A stretch of DNA of 64,000 nt from Halobacterium jilantaiense (GCF_900110535.1 NZ_FOJA01000001.1:620001-684000), one strand, 5' to 3'. Shown: positions 33,844-42,951, counted from the stretch's first letter. Notes: generated by a model from the letters alone, not told the origin. Numbers and translations: made by a program.

Positions 33844-34857
33844 ATGCACGTTCTCGACGGGAGTTCCGGTGGCGGTCAACTCGTCCGCACGGCGCTGTCG
33901 TGCGCGGCGGTCTCCGGAGAGCCCTTCCGGATGCGGTACGTGCGGCGCGCCCGGTCGAACCCCGGGCTGCAGGCCCAGCACTGCGCCGCTATTGAGGCCG
34001 TCGCCGACATCTGTGACGCAGCGACAGAGGGAGTCGAAGTCGGCTCGGAGGCGTTCACATTCGAGCCGCGTGTGGCAGCCGAAGAGGCCGACGAGGAGGA
34101 GCCAGTACTCGGCGGGTCGACGAGCGTCGAGGTCGGAACGGCGGGCTCCGTCCCGCTGGTGTTCGACGCGCTGCTGCCGGTGGCGACCGCCCTCGAGGAG
34201 CCGATCGAGGCGTCGCTCACGGGCGGGACGGACGCGAAGTGGGCTCCGCCGTTCGACTACTTCCGGCACGTGAAGCTGCCGCTGCTCCGCGAGCACGGCC
34301 TCGAAGCCGAGGTCTCGGTCGACCGCCGCGGGTTCTATCCGCGCGGCGGCGGCGAGGCGACGTTGACGGTCCATCCCTCGGAGTTCGCCCCGCTCTCGCT
34401 CACGGAGCGCGGCGCTCGCGAGTCCCTGACCGCGTACTCCGTGGCGGAGGCGTCGCTGGCCGAAGACGACGTCGCGGAGCGGCAGGCCGAGGCGGCCGCG
34501 CCGGACGCGACTCACGAAATCGAGTACGCAGAGGCGGACTCGGTCGGGTCGGCCGTCGTGCTCGCCGCGGAGTACGAGCAGTCCCGCGCGGGCTTCACGG
34601 GTCTCGGCGACCGCACGACGTCCGCCGAGGAAGTCGGTGAGGCGGCCGCCGAGGCGTTCGCCGAGTTCGAGGACGGCGACGCCGCGGTCGACGGCCACCT
34701 CGCAGACCAGCTCGTCCCGATTCTCGCGGTCGCCGGCGGCGAGGTGCGTGCGCCCGAGGTGACGACACACGTGGAGACGGTTGTCGACCTGCTCGGGGAG
34801 TTCGGCTACGACGTGACTGTCGAGGACGACGGCGACGCGGTCGTCATCTCGGCCTGA
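33844..34857 (+). CDS. rtcA: RNA 3'-terminal phosphate cyclase
   Basis: A 337-residue RtcA, which converts RNA 3'-phosphate to a 2',3'-cyclic phosphate through an adenylated His. Family blocks are [18 protein letters not shown] at the N terminus, [24 protein letters not shown]-type [14 protein letters not shown] and [17 protein letters not shown] with the likely nucleophile His285. The ATG at 33844 lies 25-32 bp after CCCTTTTGA (about 33812-33819). No rtcB is in the window. Confidence 0.93.
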   Translation: MHVLDGSSGGGQLVRTALSCAAVSGEPFRMRYVRRARSNPGLQAQHCAAIEAVADICDAATEGVEVGSEAFTFEPRVAAEEADEEEPVLGGSTSVEVGTAGSVPLVFDALLPVATALEEPIEASLTGGTDAKWAPPFDYFRHVKLPLLREHGLEAEVSVDRRGFYPRGGGEATLTVHPSEFAPLSLTERGARESLTAYSVAEASLAEDDVAERQAEAAAPDATHEIEYAEADSVGSAVVLAAEYEQSRAGFTGLGDRTTSAEEVGEAAAEAFAEFEDGDAAVDGHLADQLVPILAVAGGEVRAPEVTTHVETVVDLLGEFGYDVTVEDDGDAVVISA

Positions 34858-34884
34858 CGCGCGGCCGACGCTTCGCGGACGCTC

Positions 34885-35355
34885 TCAGAGGAACAGCGAC
34901 GCCAGTCCAGCGGTCGCGCCGGCGACGGCGAGCCAGCCGGCGAAGTTCCACCAGGGGACACCCCGGTAGGCCGGCCCGCCGAGGTCGGTGTGGTACGTCC
35001 AGTGGCCGTCCGCGACGCCCTTGGGGTCGGCGGCGACGTCGTAGCCGGTCGCGAGCACGGCAGCGAGTGCGACCGCGAGCCAGCCCTCGACCGCGAGCAG
35101 CGCGAACCGGTAGGCGACGTAGACGGTGCCGGTCCAGCCGGCGAGCACGTACAGCGGCACGCCGAGCAGCTTCGGACCGACGTGGTGTTCCAGCCAGCCG
35201 AGCTGAATCACGACGAGTTCCGCGGCGTACGCGACTGCTGCGCCGCCGACGAACAGCGCGAGCGTCGCGTCCAGCGGCCACGTGACGACGGCGGTGGCGA
35301 GCGCGACGGCCCAGAGGGCGAGCACGCTCGCGACGAAGGTGCGCGTGTTCGGCAT
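34885..35355 (-). CDS. short carotenoid-biosynthesis (CruF/DUF422-like) membrane protein
   Basis: A 156-residue membrane protein with about five segments. It ends with DPKGVADGHWTYHTDLGGP and YRGVPWWNFAGWLAV, the DUF422 signature known from CruF, the hydratase of bacterioruberin synthesis. Haloarchaeal CruF is considerably longer, so this is a short paralogue or the C-terminal half only. No other carotenoid gene is nearby. The ATG at 35355 (MPNTRTFVAS) is favoured over the frame extension to 35376. Confidence 0.75.
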   Translation of the reverse strand: MPNTRTFVASVLALWAVALATAVVTWPLDATLALFVGGAAVAYAAELVVIQLGWLEHHVGPKLLGVPLYVLAGWTGTVYVAYRFALLAVEGWLAVALAAVLATGYDVAADPKGVADGHWTYHTDLGGPAYRGVPWWNFAGWLAVAGATAGLASLFL

Positions 35356-35397
35356 ACGGGAACGGCGTCGGCCCACGCTAAAAGTCGGTCGGTGCGC

Positions 35398-36309
35398 TCA
35401 CTGGGTGAGCGTGTCGTTGCCGGGTGCGTCCTCGGGCGCGAGCGCGACCGGGGACTCGTAGGTCACCGACGACCGGTGGACCGTGACGTCGACGGTGGCA
35501 CGGTAGATGGCGGGCCGCGTGGTCGGGGCGTCCGTCGCGAAGGCTCCGAGTTCGCGGTCGACGAACAGCTGGTAGCGGCCGGTCGCCCGGTCGCCGTCGC
35601 TGACGGTCACGTCGAAGGGGGCGTCGACGCCGGCGGCGAACGTGACGCCGGCGTCCGACCCGTTCACCGTCCCCTCGGTGAGGTCGACGGCGACGGTAGC
35701 GTCGTCGTGGGGGATAGTGACGGTGCTGCCGTTCTCGGTGACGGTGACGGTGGCGTCGCCGGAGCCGTCGTCGGCCACGTCGACGCGCCAGTAGTCGCCG
35801 TCGCCGTCCGAGACGTTGACCGACACCGGTGAGGTCGAGGCAGGGTCGGCGACCACGACGAACCGACGGACGCCGGAGACGTCGCCAGCGACCATCCACG
35901 CGGTGGCACCGTCGTCGGCGGTGAACGCTCCCGCAGTCTCCTGAACGATGCGGGTGCCGTTGGTCGCGGCACGCAGTTCGACGGCGGTCACCGTTCCGTC
36001 CGCGGCAGTGAGGCGGCTGGCGTTCGCGTCCCACGCGACGACGCCGGCCCGGAGCGCATCGTCCAGCGTGGCGTAGTCGGTGTCGTTGTGCCGGTTCGTC
36101 TCGGCGAGGAGGCCGCCGACGCCCTCGGTGACCGCGCCCTCGAAGGCGAGCGCGTCGTCGGCGGCGTCGGGGTTCCGCGTAGCGAGGTTCTCCGTGAACA
36201 CGACGGCGTTGAGGACGAGCGCGAGCGCGACGAACGCGACGGCGAGGCCGAGCGCCGCGACGAGCAGCATCTGGCCGCGGTCCCCGTCGCGGTCGTCCCC
36301 CTGAGGCAT
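35398..36309 (-). CDS. pilin-like exported protein (DUF7261-like)
   Basis: A 303-residue protein. The N terminus (DDRDGDRGQMLLVAALGLAV, then a further hydrophobic run to about 40) looks like the H-domain of haloarchaeal type IV pilin-like proteins. A large Thr/Asp-rich extracellular part follows with many N-x-T/S sites (NDTDY, NASRL, NVSDG, NGSTV). From memory it belongs to the DUF7261 family, normally encoded beside other pseudopilins, but none is present here. The ATG at 36309 starts MPQGDDRDG. Confidence 0.75.
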   Translation of the reverse strand: MPQGDDRDGDRGQMLLVAALGLAVAFVALALVLNAVVFTENLATRNPDAADDALAFEGAVTEGVGGLLAETNRHNDTDYATLDDALRAGVVAWDANASRLTAADGTVTAVELRAATNGTRIVQETAGAFTADDGATAWMVAGDVSGVRRFVVVADPASTSPVSVNVSDGDGDYWRVDVADDGSGDATVTVTENGSTVTIPHDDATVAVDLTEGTVNGSDAGVTFAAGVDAPFDVTVSDGDRATGRYQLFVDRELGAFATDAPTTRPAIYRATVDVTVHRSSVTYESPVALAPEDAPGNDTLTQ

Positions 36310-36463
36310 GCCCGGTGGGAGGCTCTACGGGGGGAAAAGCGTTACCGCGCTCGCGGCGAGCCTTCTGGTGTCGTCTCGGGGAGCCGTCCAGACGGCTGCC
36401 GTCGCCCGCGCGCCGGCCTCCACGACCCCACCACTATTTGTGCGGGCTGGCGTAGGCCGGGGC

Positions 36464-37378
36464 ATGCACGTGGTGGTACAGGGGTCGGGGTCGCTGGGGT
36501 CGCTGGTCGGTGGGCTGCTCGCCGCGGCCGGCGAGGACGTGACGCTGCTCGGGCGACCGGGCGACCACTTGGAGCGGGTCGCTGCCGAGGGGCTGGTCGT
36601 CGAACACCCGGACGGCGGCGAGACGACGACCCGTCCGGCCACCGCGACGGACCCGGCGGCCGCGGCGGACGCCGACCTCGTGGTCGTCTGCGTGAAGAGC
36701 TACGACACGGACACGGCCGCCGAGGCGCTCGCGGGCCACCTGACCGGGGGCGCGGTCCTGACTCTCCAGAACGGCCTCGGGAACGCCGAGGCGCTCGCCG
36801 AGTCCGTCGGGGACGCCGCCGTCCTCGCGGGGACGACGACCCACGGTGCCGTCCTCGAAGCGCCCGGGGTCGTCCGGCACGCGGGCGAGGGCGAGACGAC
36901 CGTCGGCCGGTACGCCGGCGCGACCGACGCGTTCGTGCGCCGAGTCGCCGACGCGCTCTCGGCGGCCGGTCTGGACGCGTCGGTGACCGACGACCCGGAG
37001 CGCGCGGTCTGGACGAAGGTGCTGGTGAACGCCGGCATCAACGCGGCGACGGCGCTCGCTCGCGTGCCGAACGGCGCGCTCGTCGGGGACGAAGCGGGCG
37101 AGCGGCTGCTGGAGCGCGCCGTCACCGAGGGTGTCGCCGTGGCGCGGGCCGAGGGCGTCGACGTTCCCGGGGACGTCGTCGAGCAGACCCGGTCGGTGGC
37201 GCGGCGGACGGCGTCGAATCACTCCTCGATGCGCCAGGACCTCGACCGCGGCTCCCGGACCGAGGTCGAGGCGCTGCACGGCGCGCTCGCTGCTCGGGCG
37301 CGCGAGCACGGCGTCGATGCGCCCGTCCTCCGGACGCTCGCTGACCTCGTCCGGCTCGCAGAAGGGAACGAGAACTAG
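36464..37378 (+). CDS. panE: ketopantoate reductase family protein (2-dehydropantoate 2-reductase)
   Basis: A 304-residue NADP-dependent reductase. It has the Rossmann motif GSGSLGSLVGGLLAAAG at the N terminus, VVCVKSYDT, LQNGLGNAEAL and WTKVLVNAGINAAT with the catalytic Lys. The C-terminal helical domain has SSMRQDLDRGSRTEVEAL, the usual substrate-binding Ser/Asp region. It makes pantoate for coenzyme A. The ATG at 36464 lies 25-32 bp after CACTATTTGTG (about 36431-36441). Confidence 0.9.
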   Translation: MHVVVQGSGSLGSLVGGLLAAAGEDVTLLGRPGDHLERVAAEGLVVEHPDGGETTTRPATATDPAAAADADLVVVCVKSYDTDTAAEALAGHLTGGAVLTLQNGLGNAEALAESVGDAAVLAGTTTHGAVLEAPGVVRHAGEGETTVGRYAGATDAFVRRVADALSAAGLDASVTDDPERAVWTKVLVNAGINAATALARVPNGALVGDEAGERLLERAVTEGVAVARAEGVDVPGDVVEQTRSVARRTASNHSSMRQDLDRGSRTEVEALHGALAARAREHGVDAPVLRTLADLVRLAEGNEN

Positions 37379-37387
37379 TCGGCGGCG

Positions 37388-38011
37388 TCAGCTCGTCTCC
37401 AGGTCGACTTCCGCGGGACGCGGGCAGTCGTACGTGTCTCGGACGGTGTCCGCGAGCACGGAGTCCCGGTGGAGCACGAGGTAGACGACGACGAAGTCGT
37501 GGTCGATGGGGTCGAAGACGAACACCTCGTGGGCGTCGTCGTCCTCCTCGTCGAGCCGGTCTATCAGCGGCTCGACGGGGAGCGCACCCGTCCGTATCTC
37601 GTCGAAAACGTCGCGCTCGCCGGGCTGCTGGGCGAACGCGTAGACCGCGCCGTTCGGCTCGTTGTCGGTGCTGAACGTCGGGCGACCGGTGACGCCGAGG
37701 CCCTCCTGGTGGGCTTCCTCCATCGTCTCCAGCGCGGCCTCGAAGAGCCCGGAGACGCCCCGGGCGAACGTGAACAGCGTGCGCTTCTGGACGTCCACGG
37801 ACTCGAATCGCGCGTCGCCGTCGTCCCAGACGAGTGTCGCGTCGACGAGGTAGCCGGGTCGGAGCGCGGCGACAGCGTCGGCGAGGTCGCCGTCGTAGCC
37901 GTCGGCGGCGACCCGTACTGGCTCGTGGTCGGCGCGGTCCAGCAACAGGAAGCCGTCGCGGTCGGGCGCGTCACCGAGTACCCGGTGTTGACCGGCCGTC
38001 GTGGTCTGCAT
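37388..38011 (-). CDS. conserved haloarchaeal protein (DUF6663-like)
   Basis: A 207-residue acidic protein of unknown function. It has an N-terminal beta part (QHRVLGDAPDRDGFLLLDRAD) and the central LRPGYLVDATLVWDDGDARF. The conserved EEAHQEGLGVTGRPTFSTDN and PNGAVYAFAQQPGERDVFDE follow, then a C-terminal HEVFVFDPIDHDFVVVYLVL. From memory this matches DUF6663, found only in haloarchaea. It starts at ATG 38011 and converges with panE. Confidence 0.72.
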   Translation of the reverse strand: MQTTTAGQHRVLGDAPDRDGFLLLDRADHEPVRVAADGYDGDLADAVAALRPGYLVDATLVWDDGDARFESVDVQKRTLFTFARGVSGLFEAALETMEEAHQEGLGVTGRPTFSTDNEPNGAVYAFAQQPGERDVFDEIRTGALPVEPLIDRLDEEDDDAHEVFVFDPIDHDFVVVYLVLHRDSVLADTVRDTYDCPRPAEVDLETS

Positions 38012-38104
38012 ACTCCGTGATAGCGCGGGCGTGGGGAAAAGGCCGTCCGTCCGCTCGCGCCGGCGTGCCTCTGACAGCCGCCATCTTTGGTTCGGGCGAC
38101 TGAC

Positions 38105-38157
38105 GTAAACGGCTCTGGCTACCGGAAACAGTTTCCTTGTTTACAACCGAGTATAAC
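38105..38157 (+). promoter_or_regulatory. nested inverted repeats and TATA box upstream of lhgO
   Basis: GGAAAC-A-GTTTCC (38124-38136) is a perfect 13-bp palindrome. It sits inside GTAAAC (38105-38110) ... GTTTAC (38139-38144), also exact reverse complements. GTATAAC (38151-38157) follows as the TATA element. The layout suggests a dimeric or tetrameric regulator bound just upstream of the core promoter. Confidence 0.5.
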
Positions 38158-38206
38158 AACTCCGTGGTCCGTAACGTACTCCACGCCGGCGTGCGACACG
38201 GCGACC

Positions 38207-39406
38207 ATGGAACACGACGTCGTGGTCGTCGGCGGCGGCTGTGTCGGCGTCTCGACGGCCTACCACGTCGCCGGGAGAACCGACCTCGACGTCGCGCTGG
38301 TGGAGAAAGAACACCGCCTCGCGGCCCACCAGAGCGGCCGGAACTCGGGTGTCCTCCACCCGGGGTTCAACTACGAGCCCGGCACCCGGAAAGCAGAGTT
38401 CGCCGTCGAGGGCACGCGCCGGATGAAGGCGTTCTGCGACGAGCACGGCGTCCCCTGCGAGGAGGTCGGCGTGGTCGTCGCGGCGCGCTCCGACGCCGAG
38501 GTGCGTCGGCTCGACGACCTCGCCGCGCAGGCCGACGCGAACGGCGTCGACGCGACCGTCGTGGACGGCGAGCGCCTCCGCGAACTGGAGCCGCACGCGG
38601 CCGGTCGCGAGGCCCTGCACTGTCCCGAGGCGGCGTCCGTCGACGCCCAGCAGTACGTCTACGCGCTCGCCCGGGAGGCCCGCGAGCGCGGCGTCACGCT
38701 CCACCTCGACACCGAAGTCGCGTCGCTGGACCGGACCGCGGGCGGGTACAGCGTTCGCACGGACTCGGGCACCATCGACGCCGGCGTGGTCGTGAACGCC
38801 GCGGGCCTGCACGCCGACCGGCTGGCGCACTCGGTCGGCGTCGGCGAGCGGTACCACGTCGTGCCGTTCCGCGGCGAATACTACGAGCTTCCGCCGGACC
38901 GCCGGGACCTGGTGAACTCGATGGTGTACCCGACGCCGGACCCAGAGTTGCCGTTCCTCGGCGTCCACTACACGCGCCGGACGGACGGCTCGGTTATCGT
39001 CGGCCCGAACGCCGTCCTCGCGTTCGGCCGGGAGGCCTACGAGAACACTGACGTGGACCTCGACGACCTCCGCGACGCGCTCTCCTACGAGGGGTTCTGG
39101 CGGCTGTTCGCCTCCCCGAAGATGCTGCGGGTCGCCGCCGCCGAACTCGGCACGTCGTTCTCGAAGGCGCGGTTCGCGGCGGCGGCGAGAAAGCTCGTTC
39201 CGGCTGTCACCGAATCCGACCTCGCGCCGAGCTACGCGGGCGTCCGAGCGCAGGTCGTCTCCCGGGGCGGCGACCTCGTGAAGCAGCCGGTGTTCGTCGA
39301 GGACGACGACCGCGGCGTCCACGTCCTGAACGCCGTCTCGCCGGGGCTAACGTGTTCGCTGCCGTTCGGCGACCACCTCGCCGAGCGCGTCGAAGCGATG
39401 GCGTGA
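38207..39406 (+). CDS. lhgO: L-2-hydroxyglutarate oxidase family FAD enzyme
   Basis: A 399-residue FAD-dependent oxidoreductase of the DAO/LhgO family. The FAD Rossmann motif is VVVGGGCVGVSTAYHVA at the N terminus; LAAHQSGRNSGVLHPGFNY is the diagnostic LhgO stretch. PFRGEYYEL, LGVHYTRRTDGSVIVGPNA and a C-terminal APSYAGVRAQ follow. It oxidises L-2-hydroxyglutarate to 2-oxoglutarate and passes electrons to the membrane. The ATG at 38207 is preceded by a 195-bp spacer with a striking palindrome (38105-38157). Confidence 0.9.
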   Translation: MEHDVVVVGGGCVGVSTAYHVAGRTDLDVALVEKEHRLAAHQSGRNSGVLHPGFNYEPGTRKAEFAVEGTRRMKAFCDEHGVPCEEVGVVVAARSDAEVRRLDDLAAQADANGVDATVVDGERLRELEPHAAGREALHCPEAASVDAQQYVYALAREARERGVTLHLDTEVASLDRTAGGYSVRTDSGTIDAGVVVNAAGLHADRLAHSVGVGERYHVVPFRGEYYELPPDRRDLVNSMVYPTPDPELPFLGVHYTRRTDGSVIVGPNAVLAFGREAYENTDVDLDDLRDALSYEGFWRLFASPKMLRVAAAELGTSFSKARFAAAARKLVPAVTESDLAPSYAGVRAQVVSRGGDLVKQPVFVEDDDRGVHVLNAVSPGLTCSLPFGDHLAERVEAMA

Positions 39407-39430
39407 CCGCACTCGCCGGGACCACGCCGA

Positions 39431-39862
39431 CTACTGCGAGAGCCGTCCAGACAGCGCCCGGAGACAATACCGGATCGGACCGTGCCTGAACCGGCCAGCG
39501 ACCGCTGCGGCGGCGTCGGGGTCCGGAGCCGCGGGGTCGAGGCCGCCCTCGCGAATCGACCGGTCGACGGCCGCGAGGAGCGACTCGGTGGCGGCCACCG
39601 CCGCGTCGAGCGACCGGCTCGTGTCCGCGAGGAACGTCTGCTCGGCGTCGCACGCCACGACGAGCAGTAGGCGGTAGACGACCCCCGTCTCGGGTCCGTT
39701 ATCTTCGCCGCTCGCGGCCTCGGCGTCGGCCGAGTCGCCGCGAAGCCGGACTAGCAGCGGGTCGTCCGCGGACCGCGCGAACTCCGCGCAGAGCGTCTCC
39801 CGTCGCCCCCGCGACGCCTGCGTCGACCAGCCGACGGGCAGGCTGACGGTGGCCGCAGTCAT
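39431..39862 (-). CDS. hypothetical protein, last gene of the tetR-MATE operon
   Basis: A 143-residue soluble protein with no recognised family. It has a region TGVVYRLLLVVACDAEQTFLADT followed by a helix-rich ATESLLAAVDRSIREGG, and a C-terminal RHGPIRYCLRALSGRL. It starts at ATG 39862, overlapping the stop of the prenyl-synthase-like gene by 4 bp (ATGA), so it is the fourth cistron of the operon. The function may be linked to that protein, since the two are coupled; nothing more can be said. Confidence 0.65.
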   Translation of the reverse strand: MTAATVSLPVGWSTQASRGRRETLCAEFARSADDPLLVRLRGDSADAEAASGEDNGPETGVVYRLLLVVACDAEQTFLADTSRSLDAAVAATESLLAAVDRSIREGGLDPAAPDPDAAAAVAGRFRHGPIRYCLRALSGRLSQ

Positions 39863-40680
39863 CGCTGCGGGCTGCTCGCCGCCGCGTGCCGGTCGCTCGC
39901 CCGCGCGAGGCGTCGCACGCCCTCGGCGTCGATGTCCGTGCGGAGTTCGCGGAGCCGGCGGCTGGCCTCCGCGTGCCGGTCGTCGGCCGCCTCGCGGAGT
40001 GCGGCGTCGTCGACCCGGAACGGGAACTCGACGCTCGTCTGGTGGACCGCGTCTCGGAACTGCCTGAGCCCCCGGGCCGTGGCGAAGTCGCGAGCGGCCG
40101 CCGCGAGGCTGTCGGCCGCGTCGTGGTCGGTACCGCTCAGCGAGACGCCGAGGCGTACCGCCGCGTCGGCGACGCTACCGACCGTCTGCTCGACGAGCGC
40201 GGTCGGGCCGGTGTCGGAGTCGACTGGGCCGGCGAACGCCGAACTGAAGCCAGCGCGAATCGACTCCAGGGCGTCGGTGAGGACCGTGACTCCGTCGTCG
40301 GGGGCGGACCGGGGCAGCGACTGGAGTTCGAGGAACGCCATCGCGTGGAGGTAGTCCCCGGCCAGCAGCGCGGCCGACTGGTTCGTGGCATCGAGCGTCG
40401 TCCGGTCGTCCGGCCGGTCCGCCAGGAGCGAGGCGCGCAGCCGGCAGTACCCCCGGAGCAGCTCCACCGAGACCGCCGCTGGCAGCACGGCGTCAGAGCG
40501 AGGGGGGTCGGCCACGGCGTCGTGGCTGACCGCGACGAGGCGTCCGTACCACCGGTCGCCGAGGTCCTCGACGGACCGCCGGGCGACAGACAGGCACTCG
40601 CCGCTGGCGTCGGCCAGCGCGTCCGCGACGCCGTCGTCGACGGCTGCTCGCCCGAGCGCCCCGCGGGGGCGTCCCGTCAT
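39859..40680 (-). CDS. prenyl-synthase-like protein lacking catalytic DDxxD motifs
   Basis: A 273-residue, mainly helical protein. Residues about 70-120 resemble polyprenyl synthases: VSVELLRGYCRLRASLL, then NQSAALLAGDYLHAMAFLEL, where LAGDYLHAxAF is the conserved segment after the first Asp-rich motif. The first DDxxD is replaced (DRPDDRTTLDA), and no second DDxxD is present, so it should not make prenyl diphosphates. It may bind an isoprenoid or act as a partner, as inactive subunits do. Its ATG overlaps the MATE stop by one base (TGATG). Confidence 0.65.
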   Translation of the reverse strand: MTGRPRGALGRAAVDDGVADALADASGECLSVARRSVEDLGDRWYGRLVAVSHDAVADPPRSDAVLPAAVSVELLRGYCRLRASLLADRPDDRTTLDATNQSAALLAGDYLHAMAFLELQSLPRSAPDDGVTVLTDALESIRAGFSSAFAGPVDSDTGPTALVEQTVGSVADAAVRLGVSLSGTDHDAADSLAAAARDFATARGLRQFRDAVHQTSVEFPFRVDDAALREAADDRHAEASRRLRELRTDIDAEGVRRLARASDRHAAASSPQR

Positions 40681-42176
40681 CAGTCACCCCCGGCCGGCTG
40701 TTCGGTGCCGGTGTCGCCCGATTCGATGTCAGGCCCGCCGGCGTCGTCGGTGAGGTCGGTGTCCCGCCACGTCCCCCGGCGGTAGAGGCCGTAGGCGACG
40801 ACCGCTCCGACGACGTTCGAGACGCCGAACGACAGCCAGATGCCGGTCTCGCCGAGCGGCCCGGCGGTGAGCCACGCGACCGGGAACCGGACGATGCCGA
40901 GCGTGAACACCGAGATGGCGGCCGCCGTCAGCGTCTTGCCGGCACCCCGGAAGCTCCCGGTGTAGGCCCGCATGATGCCGATGAAGCCGAACGTCAGTGC
41001 GACGTACCGGAGGAACTGCGCGCCCACCTCGACGACGCGGGCGGTGTCCGCCTGCCCGGCACCGACGAACACCGACACGATGGGCTCGGGGTACGCGAAC
41101 ACGACGAGGCCGGCGACGGCGAGCACGGCGAACAGCACCTTCGCGGCGAGGCCGGCGGCGCGTTCGGCCCGCTCCGGCTTGCCGGCCCCCATGTTCTGCC
41201 CGGTCATCGTCTCGACGCCCCGGGCGACCGCGATCGCCGGCAGGAAGACGACCGAGAACACGCGCGTGCCGATGCCGTAGGCGGCGACCACGGGGTCGGG
41301 GAACGAGGCGACGATGAACAGCAGGAGGTTCATCGAGAGCGCGCGCCCCGTCCCCTCGATGGAGGCGGGGAGGCCGATGCGGGCGATTCGCTTGAGCGCG
41401 CCGAACTCCGGCACCATGTCGCGGAGGCGGAGCTGGACGCCGCGGGTGCCCCGGAACATGACGACGAGCCCGACGACTAGCGCCACCGCGCGGGAGAACA
41501 CGGTGGCGATTGCGGCCCCCTGAATGCCGAGTTCGGGGAACGAGACGGTGCCGACCAGCGGCGCGTTCTCGACGACGGTCCACCCGAAGATGAGGAACGG
41601 GTCGATGACGATGTTCAGGACGACGGAGCCGAACATCACGAGCATCGGCGTGATGGTATCGCCGTAGCCACGCATCAGCGCGACGAACACCGCGAACCCG
41701 AACATCGCCGCGAGCCCGAGCGAGACGACTTCCATGTAGTCCGTCGCCAGCGGCAGGACGTCGGCGCTCGCCCCCATCAGCGAGAGGAAGTCCTCGACGA
41801 AGACGTAGCCGACGCCGCCGAGCAGCAGCGACGCCAGCACGGAGAACGTCACCGTCTGGGAGGCTGCGTGGTCGGCTTTCCGTTCCTCGCCAGCGCCCGT
41901 GTACTGGGCGACGAGGACGCTGCCGGCGACGGAGATGCCCATGCCCAGCGAGATGAGCAGGAAGACCATCGGGAACGCGAAGCTGATGGCGGCGAGCGCG
42001 TCGGTGCTGTACTGCCCTAGCCAGAAGGTGTCCGCGAGGTTGTACGCGGTCTGGAAGAGGTTGGTGACGACGATGGGCATCGCCAGGAAGAACAGCGGCT
42101 TCCCGATGCCGCCCGAGGTCAGGTCGAACTCCTCCGGGCCCTTGAACAGCGCGCTGACGCGGCTTCGGAGCCCCAT
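40680..42176 (-). CDS. MATE family efflux transporter
   Basis: A 498-residue MATE exporter with twelve TM segments in two halves. It starts GGIGKPLFFLAMPIVVTNLFQTAYNLADTFWLGQY, the typical first helices, and the second half begins GLPASIEGTGRALSMNLLLF with TMTGQNMGAGKPERAER as the inter-helix loop. Such proteins expel cationic or amphipathic compounds using H+ or Na+ gradients. The C-terminal cytoplasmic tail is acidic. Start and stop overlap the neighbouring genes by one base each (TGATG), so it belongs to the tetR operon. Confidence 0.92.
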   Translation of the reverse strand: MGLRSRVSALFKGPEEFDLTSGGIGKPLFFLAMPIVVTNLFQTAYNLADTFWLGQYSTDALAAISFAFPMVFLLISLGMGISVAGSVLVAQYTGAGEERKADHAASQTVTFSVLASLLLGGVGYVFVEDFLSLMGASADVLPLATDYMEVVSLGLAAMFGFAVFVALMRGYGDTITPMLVMFGSVVLNIVIDPFLIFGWTVVENAPLVGTVSFPELGIQGAAIATVFSRAVALVVGLVVMFRGTRGVQLRLRDMVPEFGALKRIARIGLPASIEGTGRALSMNLLLFIVASFPDPVVAAYGIGTRVFSVVFLPAIAVARGVETMTGQNMGAGKPERAERAAGLAAKVLFAVLAVAGLVVFAYPEPIVSVFVGAGQADTARVVEVGAQFLRYVALTFGFIGIMRAYTGSFRGAGKTLTAAAISVFTLGIVRFPVAWLTAGPLGETGIWLSFGVSNVVGAVVAYGLYRRGTWRDTDLTDDAGGPDIESGDTGTEQPAGGD

Positions 42177-42775
42177 CAGTGGACCGCCTCCGTTGCGTCG
42201 TCGGCCGTGAGGTGGGCTTCGACGTACTCGACTGTCGCCGCCGTGAGGCGATCCCGGGAGCAGTCGGTGGCCGTGCTGCGGGCGTGGACGCCGACGGCCG
42301 CCGTCACGAGGGCGTCGGCGGCGGCATCCGGGTCGACGCTGTCGGCGAACGCGCCGGTGTCGACGCCGTCGGCGACGGCGTCGCGGACGTGCGCGGTGAG
42401 CGCGTCCTCGAACCGGTGAAGTTGGGCGCGGACGTCGGCGTCGTACGGGGCTTGCGCGCTCACTTCGAGCATCGCGAGGCAGAACGCCCGGTCGCGTCCG
42501 TCTCGGTCGCCGGCGGCGCTCGCGTCGAACAGCGCCCGGATGTGTTCGATGGGCGTCTGTCCGTCGGCCGCGTCGAGGCGGTCGGTGTACTCGTCGTAGA
42601 GGTGGTCGAGGAGCGCAGCGAACAGCGTCTCGCGGTCGTCGTAGTGGTAGTGAATCGACGCCTTGCTGCGGTTCGCTTCCGCGGCCACGTCCCGGAGCGT
42701 GAGGTCGGCGTACCCGTGCCGGCAGAGCGCCCGGTACGTCGCGTCGAGGAGGTCGGTCGCTGGGTCGTCGTGCAT
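42176..42775 (-). CDS. TetR/AcrR-family regulator, first gene of the MATE operon
   Basis: A 199-residue TetR repressor. The N-terminal HTH is at about 24-45 (LTLRDVAAEANRSKASIHYHYDD), and the C-terminal ligand domain resembles that of the second TetR at 42952. Ligand binding would release the repressor and induce the exporter. The promoter contains an 18-bp inverted repeat (42791-42808) located 16 bp before the ATG, consistent with autorepression of the four-gene operon. Confidence 0.9.
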   Translation of the reverse strand: MHDDPATDLLDATYRALCRHGYADLTLRDVAAEANRSKASIHYHYDDRETLFAALLDHLYDEYTDRLDAADGQTPIEHIRALFDASAAGDRDGRDRAFCLAMLEVSAQAPYDADVRAQLHRFEDALTAHVRDAVADGVDTGAFADSVDPDAAADALVTAAVGVHARSTATDCSRDRLTAATVEYVEAHLTADDATEAVH

Positions 42776-42790
42776 GACGGTGCTTGGTCT

Positions 42791-42808
42791 ACTTACTGAT
42801 TAGTAAGT
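42791..42808. promoter_or_regulatory. TetR-type operator, site A
   Basis: ACTTACT and AGTAAGT, exact reverse complements around GATT, lie between the TATA-like GCTTTTGACT (minus strand, 42805-42814) and the tetR start. Site B at 43990-44007 has the same arms and the same distance from its TATA element. Confidence 0.75.
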
Positions 42809-42951
42809 CAAAAGCCTTTGGCTCCGGGAACCGAGTAGATTCGACGTTCGAGCGCGCTGTGGCGACGAAAGCGGCTGAACGCCGCGTACACTTGAGCGGG
42901 GACTGACCACGTTCAAAACCGTTATCTGACCGCGGGCGAACTCGGTACACA

